This document shows, in pieces, positions 51,011 through 63,349 of a stretch of 64,000 nt of DNA. Each line of letters begins with the position of its first letter. The first letter of the stretch is position 1. This stretch comes from Cruorifilaria tuberocauda (taxonomy: Eukaryota; Nematoda; Chromadorea; Rhabditida; Onchocercidae). The stretch lies in assembly GCA_013365365.1 (NCBI GenBank), contig JABVXU010000023.1, positions 186,001 to 250,000 of the forward strand, in the 5' to 3' direction. The notes beneath the pieces are model-generated. The model did not search any database. It saw only the letters and a program-made list of their open reading frames with translations, and was not told where the DNA came from. The position numbers and the translations under genes are program-made.

Positions 51011-53983
51011 ATGTCGTCGTCAGCGTCATCTGAGGGAAAGAGTCTATTCTGTTTCGAATTTTTCATCGAATCCATCGAAATGGTATCAGATTCGGTGAAT
51101 GTTCAATCAATGGAAATCAAATTTGATGATTACGAATGGTTTACGATTTCGCATGGATAGTTCATTTGGTTTCATTAAATTGATTTCAGTTCTAATTATA
51201 TTTATTTTCCTTGATAATATAATTAAATTCAAATAGATTTGTGATGAATATACCAATCATAAGCTATTATTAGATTATTTATTAGTCATTCCGAAACATT
51301 TTTCAGAAAATAGCAATTTGAATTAGAGATTAGAAATTACTTGCAGAGTGCTGGAATAATATTGGCAAGCGATGCTACTTAATTAATGAGAGTGATTTTT
51401 TGAATCAAATAGCTACCAGTAATCTTCGTATTCGAGCAATCTGTAACGATCAATCAGCTTATTCATGTGATGTTAGCTTAGGATCATTTCAAGGAACCAA
51501 AGTAACGAAAAAAATTTTCCATTCATTTCATTTTCATTCTGTTGTATCAAATAGGTCATTGAGTAGGAAATTTCCTTTAATATTTCCAAAGTATTTTTCT
51601 GTTTTTAATTATTCAGGAAATATTTTACAGACTTTTAGGTGCACTCAGCAAAACTGTACTCAAAACTTTCTTCTTATACGTTTTGTTCAATCATTTGAGG
51701 ATAGTGCGAACTGTGAAGGAGTCATGAAATTATATCCACTGGATAAATCGTCTAAGAATTTGCATATACGTGTTGCAATGCGTATTTTTAACGTGGATCG
51801 TATGCAACCCACAATTTTCCATCAAAGCATTCTTACCATTAATCGGAATACTCAAACAGATTGTTGCCGAAGTGATGAAGTGGTTCAAGCAGGTGTGACA
51901 ATGCGGCATGCTGCCGTACAGGTTGGATTTCTTTGCATTGAGAATGAAATTAACAAATTAAATTAGAATGTTTGTTTTCTGCTAGGTAGATTCAAACTTT
52001 AATAGTGGTAAGATTATGAGTACATCGAGCATGCACCGGTATTTTATTGATGATTTAATTTATCGACTTTCATTTTTAAAAATTATTACAAAAACTATTC
52101 TGTAGGATTGATTGAATACTGGAACTGAGTGCAGTGTTAACATTCATGAAGTAATCAGGAGAATAATTTATCTCTTACTTTTCCTTTGTTCCTAATTCCC
52201 TTCACTTTGCACTTTTCGACGAAATGTCAAAGATGGAAGAACAAAGAAACGCAAGTGAAGGAAAGGGCGGAAACTGTCACGAAGAAGGATGCCGCCACTC
52301 AACTTTCTACCAAAATTTCACATCAACAATTGGAAAAAGCAGTTATTGAAATGGTCTGCCAGCTTTTGGTTGCCAATCAAAAAAAACAACAATTAGGAAA
52401 AAATTCTGGTCTGTCTTAGCTTAACAGTTTTTATTCATTAAGCTGCAGAGTAATGATAACGAAATTAGCTTCTTCTTAATGAAATCAGTTTTCCCTCACT
52501 TTTCCACTGTTGCTTCATTCATATCGCTGATACAATTGTCTCCTCAACCTTTTATCAGTCTATCAATGCCATTCCTCCAAATCCTTATCAACTCATCAAT
52601 CCTTCCTCCTTTTTTGAAATGGAAACTGATCGCATTTCGAGAACCTAATTCCGAGCAATTTTTCTTTACTTTATTCATAATGTCAGCTCTGTGAATTTAA
52701 TCTAAACGTTATGGCTATAATTTCGACTTCAATAATTGTTCGCCTGATTTTATCTCATTTCATATATCAGCAATTTCTGAATGTTTTTTTCAAGTTTATT
52801 TTTCTTTATCAACTTCAGGTGAAAAGTCATCAATTCTTGGTAACAATTTAAATCGAATTAAATCCTATAATCTGTCTGGAAGAAAGATTAATTTATCAGC
52901 GGAACCAAAAGAAAAAAATATGGAATATTTCAATGAAGCCAAAAAAAAAACTATATGTCAAGGGTTGCATGCGTTGAAGTTGACTAATTTAAACAATACT
53001 TACCCGAAATGGAAGGTAGAAAGACTTTGCAAGAAATGGAGAATGGGATCAGATGAATTTCGAGATCGACGTTACAGTACAGATACTATAAATAAGCTGC
53101 CAAATAGTTACAATGCTATCTGCCGAAGACAATTGCTACACAAATTAGATCAACTAATTGTTGAAAGAATGATGGCATTGCGAAAGATTCATGCGTTAAA
53201 ATCGGCTAACCCCAAGGATTGGAGAAAGGAAATAGAAGGTCAAATACCTGTCGTCAATTCATTGGATCAATCAAATAAACAGTCAGTTGATATGAAATTA
53301 TCATCTACAGGTATCTCTTCCTATCCTTTGCCCAATTGTTTCCTTATAAAAATTGTCCTTCTCCCTGATAATTTCAATTTGAGAAACAATAGAAAAGGTA
53401 AAACCCACCTTGTCGTTAAGTCTCTACAAATTATTCATTCCCTGACGAAAACATCGCTTACATTTCGATATGAATTATTAACAAATAAACGAATTGAAAG
53501 GGAGCAACAAGAAATGGCATAATAGTAAGAGAAATTAGTAATTTAGCATCACCGACTGTATCGACAGCTCAGTGTACTTCAATTTCAACTGTTACTGTTC
53601 CAAGTTCGATTGAAAGATTAAAAAAGTAAAAGAATTTGTCAAATTTTAATCTTTCCTTATATTTGCTTAATTGAATTATAAGACTTTATATACTCGCTAA
53701 ATTGTCTTTTGTTTATTTATAATCTGGAAGAAATCAATCCTTAATTGCAGCAAATTCATATCAAATATCTAAACTTCTCTTTTTTGCAACTAGACCCGCA
53801 GGATGGCGGAATTCCGACCGCACACTCGGTGGAAGCAATCCAGGGAGATCGTCGGAGAGTGATGCTGACATCGATACGGGTGATAAAAATGACGCTGATA
53901 ACTGTGAGAGCGTGGATTCGACAGCTCGTACAGTTAGCACCGAATTTTCAAGCGATCTTCCACAGCTTCGATCCATCAGATGA
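51011..53983 (+). CDS. Unrecognised protein, possible N-terminal C2-like region
   Basis: I do not recognise this gene. Five 3' exons fit in phase: 51631-51921, 52240-52408, 52819-53310, 53547-53625, 53794-53983 (TGA). Two 5' exons are proposed and also keep frame: 51011-51082, starting MSSSASSEGK, and the tiny 51413-51442. Together they give 440 residues. The beginning has alternating hydrophobic residues (LFCFEFFIESIEMLP) that recall the first strands of an NT-C2 domain of the FAM102/EEIG1 type; this is weak. Next comes a Cys-containing segment with LHIRVAMRIF and FHQSILTINR. A basic, helical middle follows (KDAATQLS, CRRQLLHKLDQLIVERM). The Ser/Asp-rich acidic tail includes SESDADIDTGDKND. 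No signal peptide or membrane segment is evident. The acceptor of the third listed 3' region (AAG at 52239) is uncertain. Codon use and phase continuity argue that it is real. Confidence 0.55.
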
Positions 53984-56798
53984 TTTTGATTTCTCGAGAA
54001 AACTTCGACTAATGATCAATAGAACAGTCCAATTTAAAATTTTTATTTTAAATTTGAAGAAAACAAAATCTATTTATATTTGTTTGTAAGCGATCGATTC
54101 CTTTTATACTTTCTTTGCAACTCTTTAGTTATTTCTCATTTAAAAATTTTTTCTAGTCATCAGCAATCATGAAATTATCATCTTTGCAATATGCAATAAA
54201 TTATCATGAGTGCATTATTTCATCAGGCAAAATTTCCCTCTCTTACTCTCTCTTCTACTTTCCCTCTCATTAAAACAGGTACAATGCATGAATCATTTTC
54301 TTGTCATCAAAGAGAATAAAACTTGAAAGTTCCATAATTCAAATTGGTTCATGAACATTTTGCTAATCGTTTTATTGTATATGAAAAGGCAAACAAATAT
54401 CCACCGATGATTTGAACGATAGAGAAGTGATAGGAAGAATCATTTCACACTGACAAATACAAAATAATTAATAATAGTAATAGCAATAATGATTATCAAT
54501 AATATGCATCAAACAAATCAGACAATCAATACAATATGCAAATGTCTTGAATGAGTGAAATCATCAGCTGCTAATTACATGATTCATTTCACTCTATTTG
54601 TGCAAATTTTTATAATTTGGACAAATCTTAAAGAGTTATCTATTCACAGGAAACGAATCTCGAAGCTTGTTACCTTCATGTAGTTCTCTAAGATTTAATG
54701 AAATGATCGGAAGTAAAGAAATTTCTAGGCTCTCTTTTGTGAAATTAACTTAAGTTACAAATGCATATGGAGGGATAAGAAACAGATAATATCATGAAAA
54801 GATTATTTTATTTTAAACTGTAGCACACATTCATCTGTTCCGATTAATTTTAATCAAATAAGGTAACTGTTCAATCTAGAGTAACTTCAAGTGAAAAGTT
54901 ATCTGGAAGGAAAGAGGAATTCTCATTTTCCCTAAAAATTCAGAAACGCTTCAAAGTGTTCCAATCAAAATTTATTCCTTTTCTCTCTCAATTCCACAGT
55001 TTAAGCATACGAACTTTCTGCTTAGAAATCACTGATAAAAGGAGAAATGGAGAAAAGGATGCTGTCACTTCGTTCATTCACAATTCCATTGTAGATTTCA
55101 TTGAAATGAATTTTGAAATTAATCTAATCACAACTATTGGAAATTTCGGATCGTCAATGACAGTGAGGGGAAAGGCTGGAATCCTATGAATGAATTAAAC
55201 TTTAAAGCAATCAAGCAAGAAGCATGAAAAATGTAAACCAATCAGCTAACCGGAATTACTTATTACTTTCACATTCAAGAGAAAAGAAAAGAATTCATCT
55301 TTCTTCCTCCTACTTTATTTCCTTTGAAATGATCACAGACAAAGAGAGAAACATCTCATAACATTCGAAACAAACAGAGGAAGTGAAAACCGATTTTAAA
55401 TTTCGCATAAATATATTATGATACTCATTAAAGCTGCTCCAGTGATGTTATTATGAAATTCGTAGTTGTAATAGTTCCACGCATTTCTACTGAGTCTAAC
55501 ATAGTTTAAATATACGTTCAGAAAGAGAGTTCAAGCAAAGTAACAAAATATTATCGTTAATTTGTTATTATTATCTCTATTCCCTTAATGAATCAATGTC
55601 ACGCAGAATGAGTTAAATGAAATAATTCAATAACGAAGGTGTGAATCGGTTTCCGGAGGTAAAGAAATGTGTGTCCGGCACGAGATCGCACTGTCATCGC
55701 AGTAGCATTCAGTGTTTGATGGTACTTTTGATATGTAGCAGTAATTGAAGGAAGAGTAATTCATCATAAAATGTTTTCTGGAACTGATAATTTAAATATC
55801 ACTTAGCTTAATCAGAGAGAATTAGTAGGTTTCTGCATATAAATAGCACTGAGGTTAGAGGTGAAATGTTGAAATCCTTCGATCTTTGGTAAAGTTAAGT
55901 ACTACTAAATTCGTTAAAGTTGAAGTGTTTTCTTTTTACTTAAACATATATGTACATATAATTAATGATTAACTGCTTTCTTGGTCAAATTAACATTTTT
56001 TAATCCAATCCGGAAATTTTGTAACAGAGTAAAAACGAAAAATCATACAGAAGCACTAAATTCTTAAATGTTTGGAAATTTATTCAAGCATTTGGCACGA
56101 ATTTTTCCACCTGAATTCAATTTTCAATTAAATTTCGAAAAATCCCATTTTCTATCATAAAAGTAAGTGGCGACTTCGTTTCGCTTCAATAAATTCTTGA
56201 AAGCTGAAATGATAAAAAGAGATAGGAATATAGGAAATAGAAAGGAAAGGAAATTGAGACAAATCAATCTGCAGAACGAATCGGCGATCCGACAAATACA
56301 TTTTCATTGTCCATCAAGAATGGCTTATAGAATGGCCAGTTCAATATCATTTTAATCATTTCATCGAGATTTTCATTTACTACTTGAGAAATCTCGATAT
56401 CAATCATACCAGGTGAAATCATATCGTCTAGCAGCGTTAAATCCTTTACCGGCTAAAAATGATTTTGAAAAAGATTTTATGTCCGAAGGAATTCTCTCAG
56501 AAGAACGGGGAAGAGGACAGGTGTGAAATGATGAAGAGAACAACTTGTGCTGCTTAATTTTGTCGTTTAATAGCATAAAGTTATGGAATTTTTGAGATTT
56601 ATTATTGTTACTAAAAAAGATTATCAATTAGAGTTGGAAATCATGCATCATTCCGTCAAATTATCAGGAAGATTTGGAAAAGAAATGAAAATTTTAATTC
56701 AAAATCTTATCATTTCAAGTTCATACAAAAAATTTGCGAGGACATAATTCGAAAAAAGCAAAGAGAGAAAAGTTGAGAGAGATAGCGAAAATCCTTCT
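53984..56798. other. Gap between unrecognised gene and Prospero homologue
   Basis: 2.8 kb between two 3' ends. The sequence is AT-rich with scattered pyrimidine runs (around 54230-54280 and 55295-55325). I found no exon with family similarity or consistent splice sites. It includes the 3' UTRs of both neighbours; TTTATT on the plus strand near 56598 is a possible minus-strand poly(A) signal. Confidence 0.5.
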
Positions 56799-59700
56799 CT
56801 AACCCTCTAAACGTTCTAGGAAGTTAGGATCTTTAAAATATTCCGGAATTGGATCATCCATTCGATTAATTACTTTATAAATTGTTTTCTTCCAGGATGG
56901 CTCTGCATCACGTCCGCTTTGCACAGCACAGAAGAATTCACGTAATGTTTCTTGTATTACTAATGATAATCTTTCTGGTGGCTGCAAATTAACATATTTA
57001 GAACTAATAATTAAAATATTTGAGACTGATTTTCCTTGTTTTTATTTTACAGACTAAAACTATTTAAAAGACACTTTGCATAAAGTTTAAATCCATCACT
57101 GAACATATTTTTGTTCTCATTTCCCGGTTTCGATAACAATGTTAGTGTGAAAACTAATTGGTGTTGATTTACCTGAATATGGTTGTTACGGTTATAGTGT
57201 TGATTGAGGCTTTTATAAATTTCCGATTCAGGTGTAACAATAATATCATCCTTATTTTTAATCCCTTCAGCAAGGTAATTCCTTGCATATTTATCCATCT
57301 GATTGTAAAAAAATTCCCTGAAAGAAAGAGTTTAAAAGAATAAATAATAGCAACGAATCTTTGATCCATTGAAATTCAGATCTAAATTTGTAATGAAAAA
57401 ATTAAGTATACTATTGCTACAGTAATGATTTACAATAAACAATAAAATAACTTAAGCTTAATGTAAAAGTTAGAATATTCGAATCATCTAATTGCTTACT
57501 TTCAAAGTAGCAAAAATGAATGATATGATAATAAAGCAATAAGAAAATATATGAGATAGAGAAATTGAAACATCACATAATCCTTGCAAGTAATGTATTT
57601 GCACTTCATATTTAATAAGATTTTTGAAAGTTTCATCTAAAGAAATCAAAAATACAGTAATTGCTCAGAATGATTATAAACAGTTAACAAGCTCTCCCAA
57701 ATGGTTAGGATAAGAGAGAGAGAAGAGGTTGATGACCTGATACGACCTCATCATCGTCCCGTTTCACCATTATATCAAATCATCATCATCCTCTTCCCAT
57801 AACTCATCAATCTCAGCTCCTATCATCATCCTCACTATCGTCATCCTCATCGTCATCGTCATCAATTATACGATGATAATCAAGTGTCAAATTACATTAT
57901 GGGACAATCTAAACAAACATATCCAGGCGACTGGGACGAACGCGCCAATTATTTGTTTATAAATAGTTGCCGGTTTTAAATGACCTTACACTTTCCTTCC
58001 TCTCAATTGGAATATCCACTCTTCTCTCTTAACTTCCAGAAGCACCTGTTTCTCATCCTACACCTGTCTTCCCTTCCGTATCGAATAAGAGACAAGTAAA
58101 TAAATAATACCCATATTCATTTTATTCTTTCTTTCAACAGTACAATTTATCAATCAATTAGTACTTCACTGTATTACTGTAGTAGATATACCGTAATGAG
58201 TGATATATTTGTAAACAAGCAACATTTATGACATGTTAAATATTATAATTAAGTTGATTTAAAAATGATTCTTTCATTGACAGAAAGAATTCAGTAATAT
58301 TTTTACATGGATAAAAGAGAAAATGTTTGAAAGTTAAATGGAAGAAAAAACTTTTGCTAAATTCAGATTTATTAATTTATTTTTATCCAAATTTCTCTTA
58401 AATATTTATAGAAAAGGAAATAAAAAGCATTCTTATAATAGATAAGAAAGTTACATGTTGAAGTATCTGTATGAATGATATAACTGATAACATGGAAGTA
58501 TCACATCTTAATTTTCACTTCAATTTTTTAAACTCTATTTCGATTTTTTGCTAAATTTTAGGAAAAACCGATAAAATAAGAAAAAAAGAAAAGTATGAAT
58601 AAATAGTGAAAATAGTATAAGGGAAAAAATGGAATAGAATAATTTTAGATATAATTGTAACTCATTTGTATGAGACAACAGGAAATCGATCCTTCCACTT
58701 GACCTTTGCCTTTTTCAGAGCTTTGTCAAATTCAATCTTTTTGTCCAAGTTTTTGAGATGCTAAACTAAAATATTCAAAAATGGCAAATGGCGGGAATAT
58801 CAATGATAATTAAAGAAGCAAAATATGATAAGAATCTTTGTTTTTCATTTTTTGAAAATTTATTACTTTGAAAATGAATGAAAGACAAAGAAGGAAAAGA
58901 AGTGGAAATAGAAGATGAAGAGAAAGAAGAGAAAATAGGAGAATTAATCAATTAATGAAAATTTGCATTCAATTTAATTTAATTCAATAATGAACAATAT
59001 TGATTGCAACGAACCGGAAATTTGAGAACCATTTAACCAACTGTGCAGTATTATTTTTGTTAAAACGGATATCCGGAAAATAAGACTTCAACAAAGCCGA
59101 ATTTGGATAACGCGTATAAAAGAACATCAGTTTTGCTTTACGCAAATGCATTGGTGTTAAAGTTGAACTGAAATTTCTGCTTTGATGAAATTTAGTTAGT
59201 TTGGCGGAGAAATTGAATTTTGCAAAGTGGAATCAAAATTTCCAAAGTATTGAAGTTTTATCGCTTAATTATAACAAACATAATCGTTCTACAAACCTTC
59301 CACCAGCACTTCCGTCGTAAGGTCCACAGTCGCTCGCGTCGTCCGAATTGATCGGGCTGTCCTGTTCATCAGTACCGAATGTACCGCCACCATATGAGGG
59401 ATGACCAACCATTGTTGGTGGAAAATAGGACGATAACTGGAAATCGATTTAATTATTTAACACTACTAATATTTCCATACCTTAAATTACAATAATGAAT
59501 TAACCACTTTTGGCAATAATTATTGTAAGGAATTAAAAACTGTTTTTTTCCATTTGTTTGCAAATATTAAATTTTTAATTAATTGAAATAGAATTATTAC
59601 TTGCGGTGAGGATCGAGCACTATTGGGAAGTGAAGATACTTCACGATTAGTTGCAGCTATTGGTTGAACTTTATTTGTTCGTGAAGAATCCGTGACTTTC

Positions 59701-62678
59701 GATCGCTTCTTTCGTGGTACAAATGAACTAGAAAATATTTACCTGTGAACCAAACTGAAAGTAAATTTATTGAAATTCCTAAAGACGAAATTTGTGAAAT
59801 TTTAACTAAAAGTGCATGGCTACCTTAAATCATCCATTTTGCGAAATGCTGCGGTAGCTGGTGATGCTGCTTTTAGATGTGGTACAAACGGATTGAAAGT
59901 TGTACGCGGTGCGGAAGCAGCTGGAAAAATACCGGGCGAATGATGTGACGGCGGCGCTAGCGGCAGGCTGTTCTGCATAAACGGATTTGGAAACGGAGCG
60001 GATTGCCCGTTGAAAGAGTGATAAAGCGGATGGAAGAGAAATGGGTTTCGATTAATAACGACAGCTGCCGCTTGCTCACGTTGTTGCTCCACAAGTGCCG
60101 CAGTCGTGCGTTGCGCACTGATAGCCGCTTCCGCAGCTATGAATTCAGCTATGATCTAAAATTAATCAATCACTTTTTTTATGCGTCTATTGTTGCAGTG
60201 CAAGCACATCCATGGACTACGTACGTGAGGAGAAGAGTAAGTGATAATTACTGTTCATCGCAATACTACACCTCTTATTCAAAGAAGCTGCAAGTGACCG
60301 TTCAGGTTCCTAAAATCTCGATCTAACTGTCCGGTGGAAAACTAATATGTTTAACCGTATATTAATTTCAATATTCATCTAATTCAAAGAGACACTCACT
60401 GTTTCACTTTGCACTCATTCCCTCGCTGAAACTGTCAAGCGTTACTTGGCGATTAAAATATAATATCACGTACCTTATCAACGCTACTATTTAGCCCATT
60501 GATAAGTTCCTGCTTCAACGATTGTGCTAATTTAGCGTAGTCTCGTTGAATTTGTTGCTGTATGAGTTGAATTTGGGCTCGTTTCTGCTCTTCGTCATTT
60601 GCGCCCAGTAATTTCTTTTGCTGTTCAATCCAATTGGAATAAATTCGTTTCTGTATATCAATCATTTCCTGTATCCTGTTCTGCAAGCAAAAGCATTAAC
60701 AAGAGGAAGAGAGAAACGTAACAGTTCTAAGATGCAGACGGAAAAGGAATCAGAAATTACTGTGATTCTAGGTTTATTGATTTGTTTAACTCTGTTACGA
60801 ATTATACACATGTACTTGTGGGTTAATATTCGCAGCTAAACTTGCAGCTAAGACATTCTTTGGCGCTTCATTATTCGTTATTTTTGTTTCTATTGATTTC
60901 TCCATATTTCTTTTATTTGAAATCTTATCATCATCCACTATATCCTCGTTTTGTTCTAAAATATCATTTATAAATATTAAGGTAAATTTTTGGAAATATT
61001 TCAAAGTAATTAAAAAATTTTAAATTTTGATATTGAACAGAAATAAAAAGTTACCAATTTGAGGATTGCAGTCATCGTCGATATCAATCGGTTGCCGTTG
61101 TGGTGCTGCATTTTTCCGCCTTGATGAACTGCTACTATTATTACCGCCACCGGTGAATGATGCACTTGGAGTAGGACTTACCTCACTCGTACCACGTTCC
61201 TCCTATTACAGCCCACTAATTAGTGATAATTTGTGTCATTGTCACTTTTAGCTGTTGTTATTTTCTTGCTCTCTTAATAAGAAGACTTTGCTAGCTGCCC
61301 TCATCACCGAATATGTTTTTATAGTTCGGTGTAATTTTCTGTTTTCATGAAGGATAAGCAAATAAAACTAATCGATAGGTAGATAGCTTGAAACCTTTGA
61401 ATATAATGCTGCATCATCGTCATCAGCTTTATCGTCATCAGCATTCTGTCCATATGACTGGTCATCCATGGTCATTATAGCTGTTTCATCATCATCATTG
61501 GCTGGATTAATTATAGCTGCTGATGTTTCATCCTTGTGATCATCAATTTTATCATCATCATTGATATGTGACATCGAAGATGATATACTAGTCGGTGTTA
61601 TAAATTCCTGAAATATCAAAATATTAATAAATCAGTGTCAAAGTGATAAAATTAGCAATCAGCAAATTCCTAAAATATCATAACATTGATAGGGAACAGT
61701 AAACAAATGAAACTAATAATCAAAGCCTATCATTTCCAATATTTTGTAAGAGACAGCAAAAATAATACCTTAAGGAATTTTTGATGGCAAAGACAATCGA
61801 TTTAACAAATACATAAAAGTATAAATATAACATTTGAAAAAACTTTCTGAATGGAAGTGATGAATGGAACTTTTCAATGAATGTAACTAACATCGAGAAG
61901 TTTACGATCAGCTTTTTGAAGTACAGAAGAGTTTGAAATTAAAATATGAACATGGTTGAGGAGACCCCACCTTCCCTCCCTCTAACCAATCATTAATATT
62001 TATATACAAAAAAAGATGCAGCATAGAAGAAGTTGTTTACAAAAATATTGCAAGATTTCGACTTTAATCCGGAATGTGTTGTGATCACTTACCATTGTTG
62101 TCGAATCTTTTCTACAGTAGGATAAGAATATGGTTATTGATTCGGAAATAATATTATGGTAAGTATGAAAGAAAGGAAAAGGGAGGACTGGAAGAAATGA
62201 ATGGCATGACTGAATTTGATCAGGAACGCTTATCACGTATCAGTGGATTGAAAAGAGGACTGGACAGCGGAACGGAGATAAGTTCGAAAACCTCGCTGAA
62301 ACAGGCTAAGCAGAGGAGCGGGGTCAGAAGCAGTTCAATGTTACCTGACGATGCTCATCGCCCGCAGCATTCCCTCGTCGACTGAAGTCCCGAGTGGATT
62401 CGTCCTCGTCACCAACTCCTTCCATGTGAAGTGATGATTCAAATCGTCGCTGTACTGTTGTCGCAGTGGCAGATGCAGCTGTTGTAGTTGCTGCTGTTGC
62501 TGTTGCTGTTGTCGGTGTTATCGTAGTTGTTATCCATGGAAATATACTGCTTAAGGTTGCATTAATGCTGTTATTTTCAGTTGTTGCTGCACATGAACTA
62601 CTGTTACTCTTCATAACATTGCTTAATTTAAAATCATTTGCATATCGTTGTTGTAGTTGCTGCTGTTGCTGCTGTTGC

Positions 62679-62710
<32 letters not shown>

Positions 62711-63349
62711 CTGCTGCTGTTGTTGTTGAAGCATCGGTGTACGTGCTGCCTATAAAATTTCCCGCACTATGGTGCTTTTTTCTTTTGATAATAATTTGAT
62801 TTGATATCACTGTATTATTTTTACTACATTGTTACATGAAATGTTCAATGAGAGTGCAATATTGATTAGTTTTTTGAAGATTTAAAATCACATTTCGTAA
62901 TAGCTAAAAACCTTACACCAACCTCATTTGTGCATCTTTCCGACTTAGAAAATAATCTTTACTAGATTGACCTGGTAAGGATTACGTGGTTCACCAGCGT
63001 CAACACGTTGTCGTTGTCGTTTCAGTTTGATACGTTGTTGCGGCGGTGACGTATTGCTGTTGCTGTTGCTGTTATTGTTATTGTTATGGTTCGCGATGCT
63101 ATTGTTGTAGCTATTTATGGCAGTAATGGTCGGTGATAGTTGTTGGTACTGCTGTTGAAACGGATGATAATGGTGGTGGTGATGATGACGATAATGTTGT
63201 TGTTGGTGGTGGTGGTAGTGGTGTTGTTGTTGTTGTTGTTGTTGTTGTTGGGTTAACTGGGTAAATAACGGAAAAGCGGAAAGTTGATGGTTTGTAGCAA
63301 ATGATGACGACCTGTTTAATGCTTGAGGTAGTGTTTCCCCCGAGGACAT
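56799..63349 (-). CDS. pros-1: Prospero/PROX homeodomain transcription factor
   Basis: Nuclear transcription factor. In C. elegans, as I recall, pros-1 acts in glia and excretory canal. Twelve exons: 63349-62972, 62749-62345, 61607-61395, 61202-61055, 60955-60816, 60680-60474, 60155-59824, 59727-59601, 59436-59297, 59167-59015, 57317-57173, 56981-56799 (856 residues). The C-terminal 160 residues are the atypical homeodomain plus Prospero domain: [94 protein letters not shown] basic cluster PRKKRSK (exon 8) may be a nuclear signal. The N-terminal half is low complexity: polyQ and His runs in exon 1, Asn/Ser runs, 24 Gln in exon 2, Asp-rich exon 3, and a Gln/Lys coiled stretch in exon 6. The true start may be further upstream, since the frame stays open for 14 codons before 63349 to a possible acceptor. 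Confidence 0.93.
57748..57865. repeat. Imperfect ATC/GAT trinucleotide repeat in homeobox intron
   Basis: Clusters of ATC/CAT triplets, interrupted by CTC and GTC units, in the 1.7-kb intron (57318-59014) that splits the homeodomain. The triplet phase breaks several times. It is non-coding here. Confidence 0.75.
62657..62728 (-). repeat. Coding CAA/CAG run (24 glutamines)
   Basis: Twenty-four consecutive glutamine codons in exon 2 of the Prospero homologue, mixed about evenly between CAA and CAG, followed by Leu-Gln-Gln. The mixed codons would be expected to stabilise the repeat compared with pure CAG. Confidence 0.95.
63146..63249 (-). repeat. Coding CAA/CAT/CAC low-complexity tract (Gln/His)
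   Basis: Exon 1 of the Prospero homologue encodes a run of nine glutamines, then mixed His/Gln/Tyr repeats with runs of up to six histidines. An Asn/Ser-rich run follows at about 63045-63110. The plus strand reads as GTT/GTG/GAT triplets. Confidence 0.85.

Noticed and set aside
62466..62729. Plus-strand open frame ending in a long cysteine run
   Set aside because: Antisense shadow of the polyglutamine exon of the Prospero homologue.
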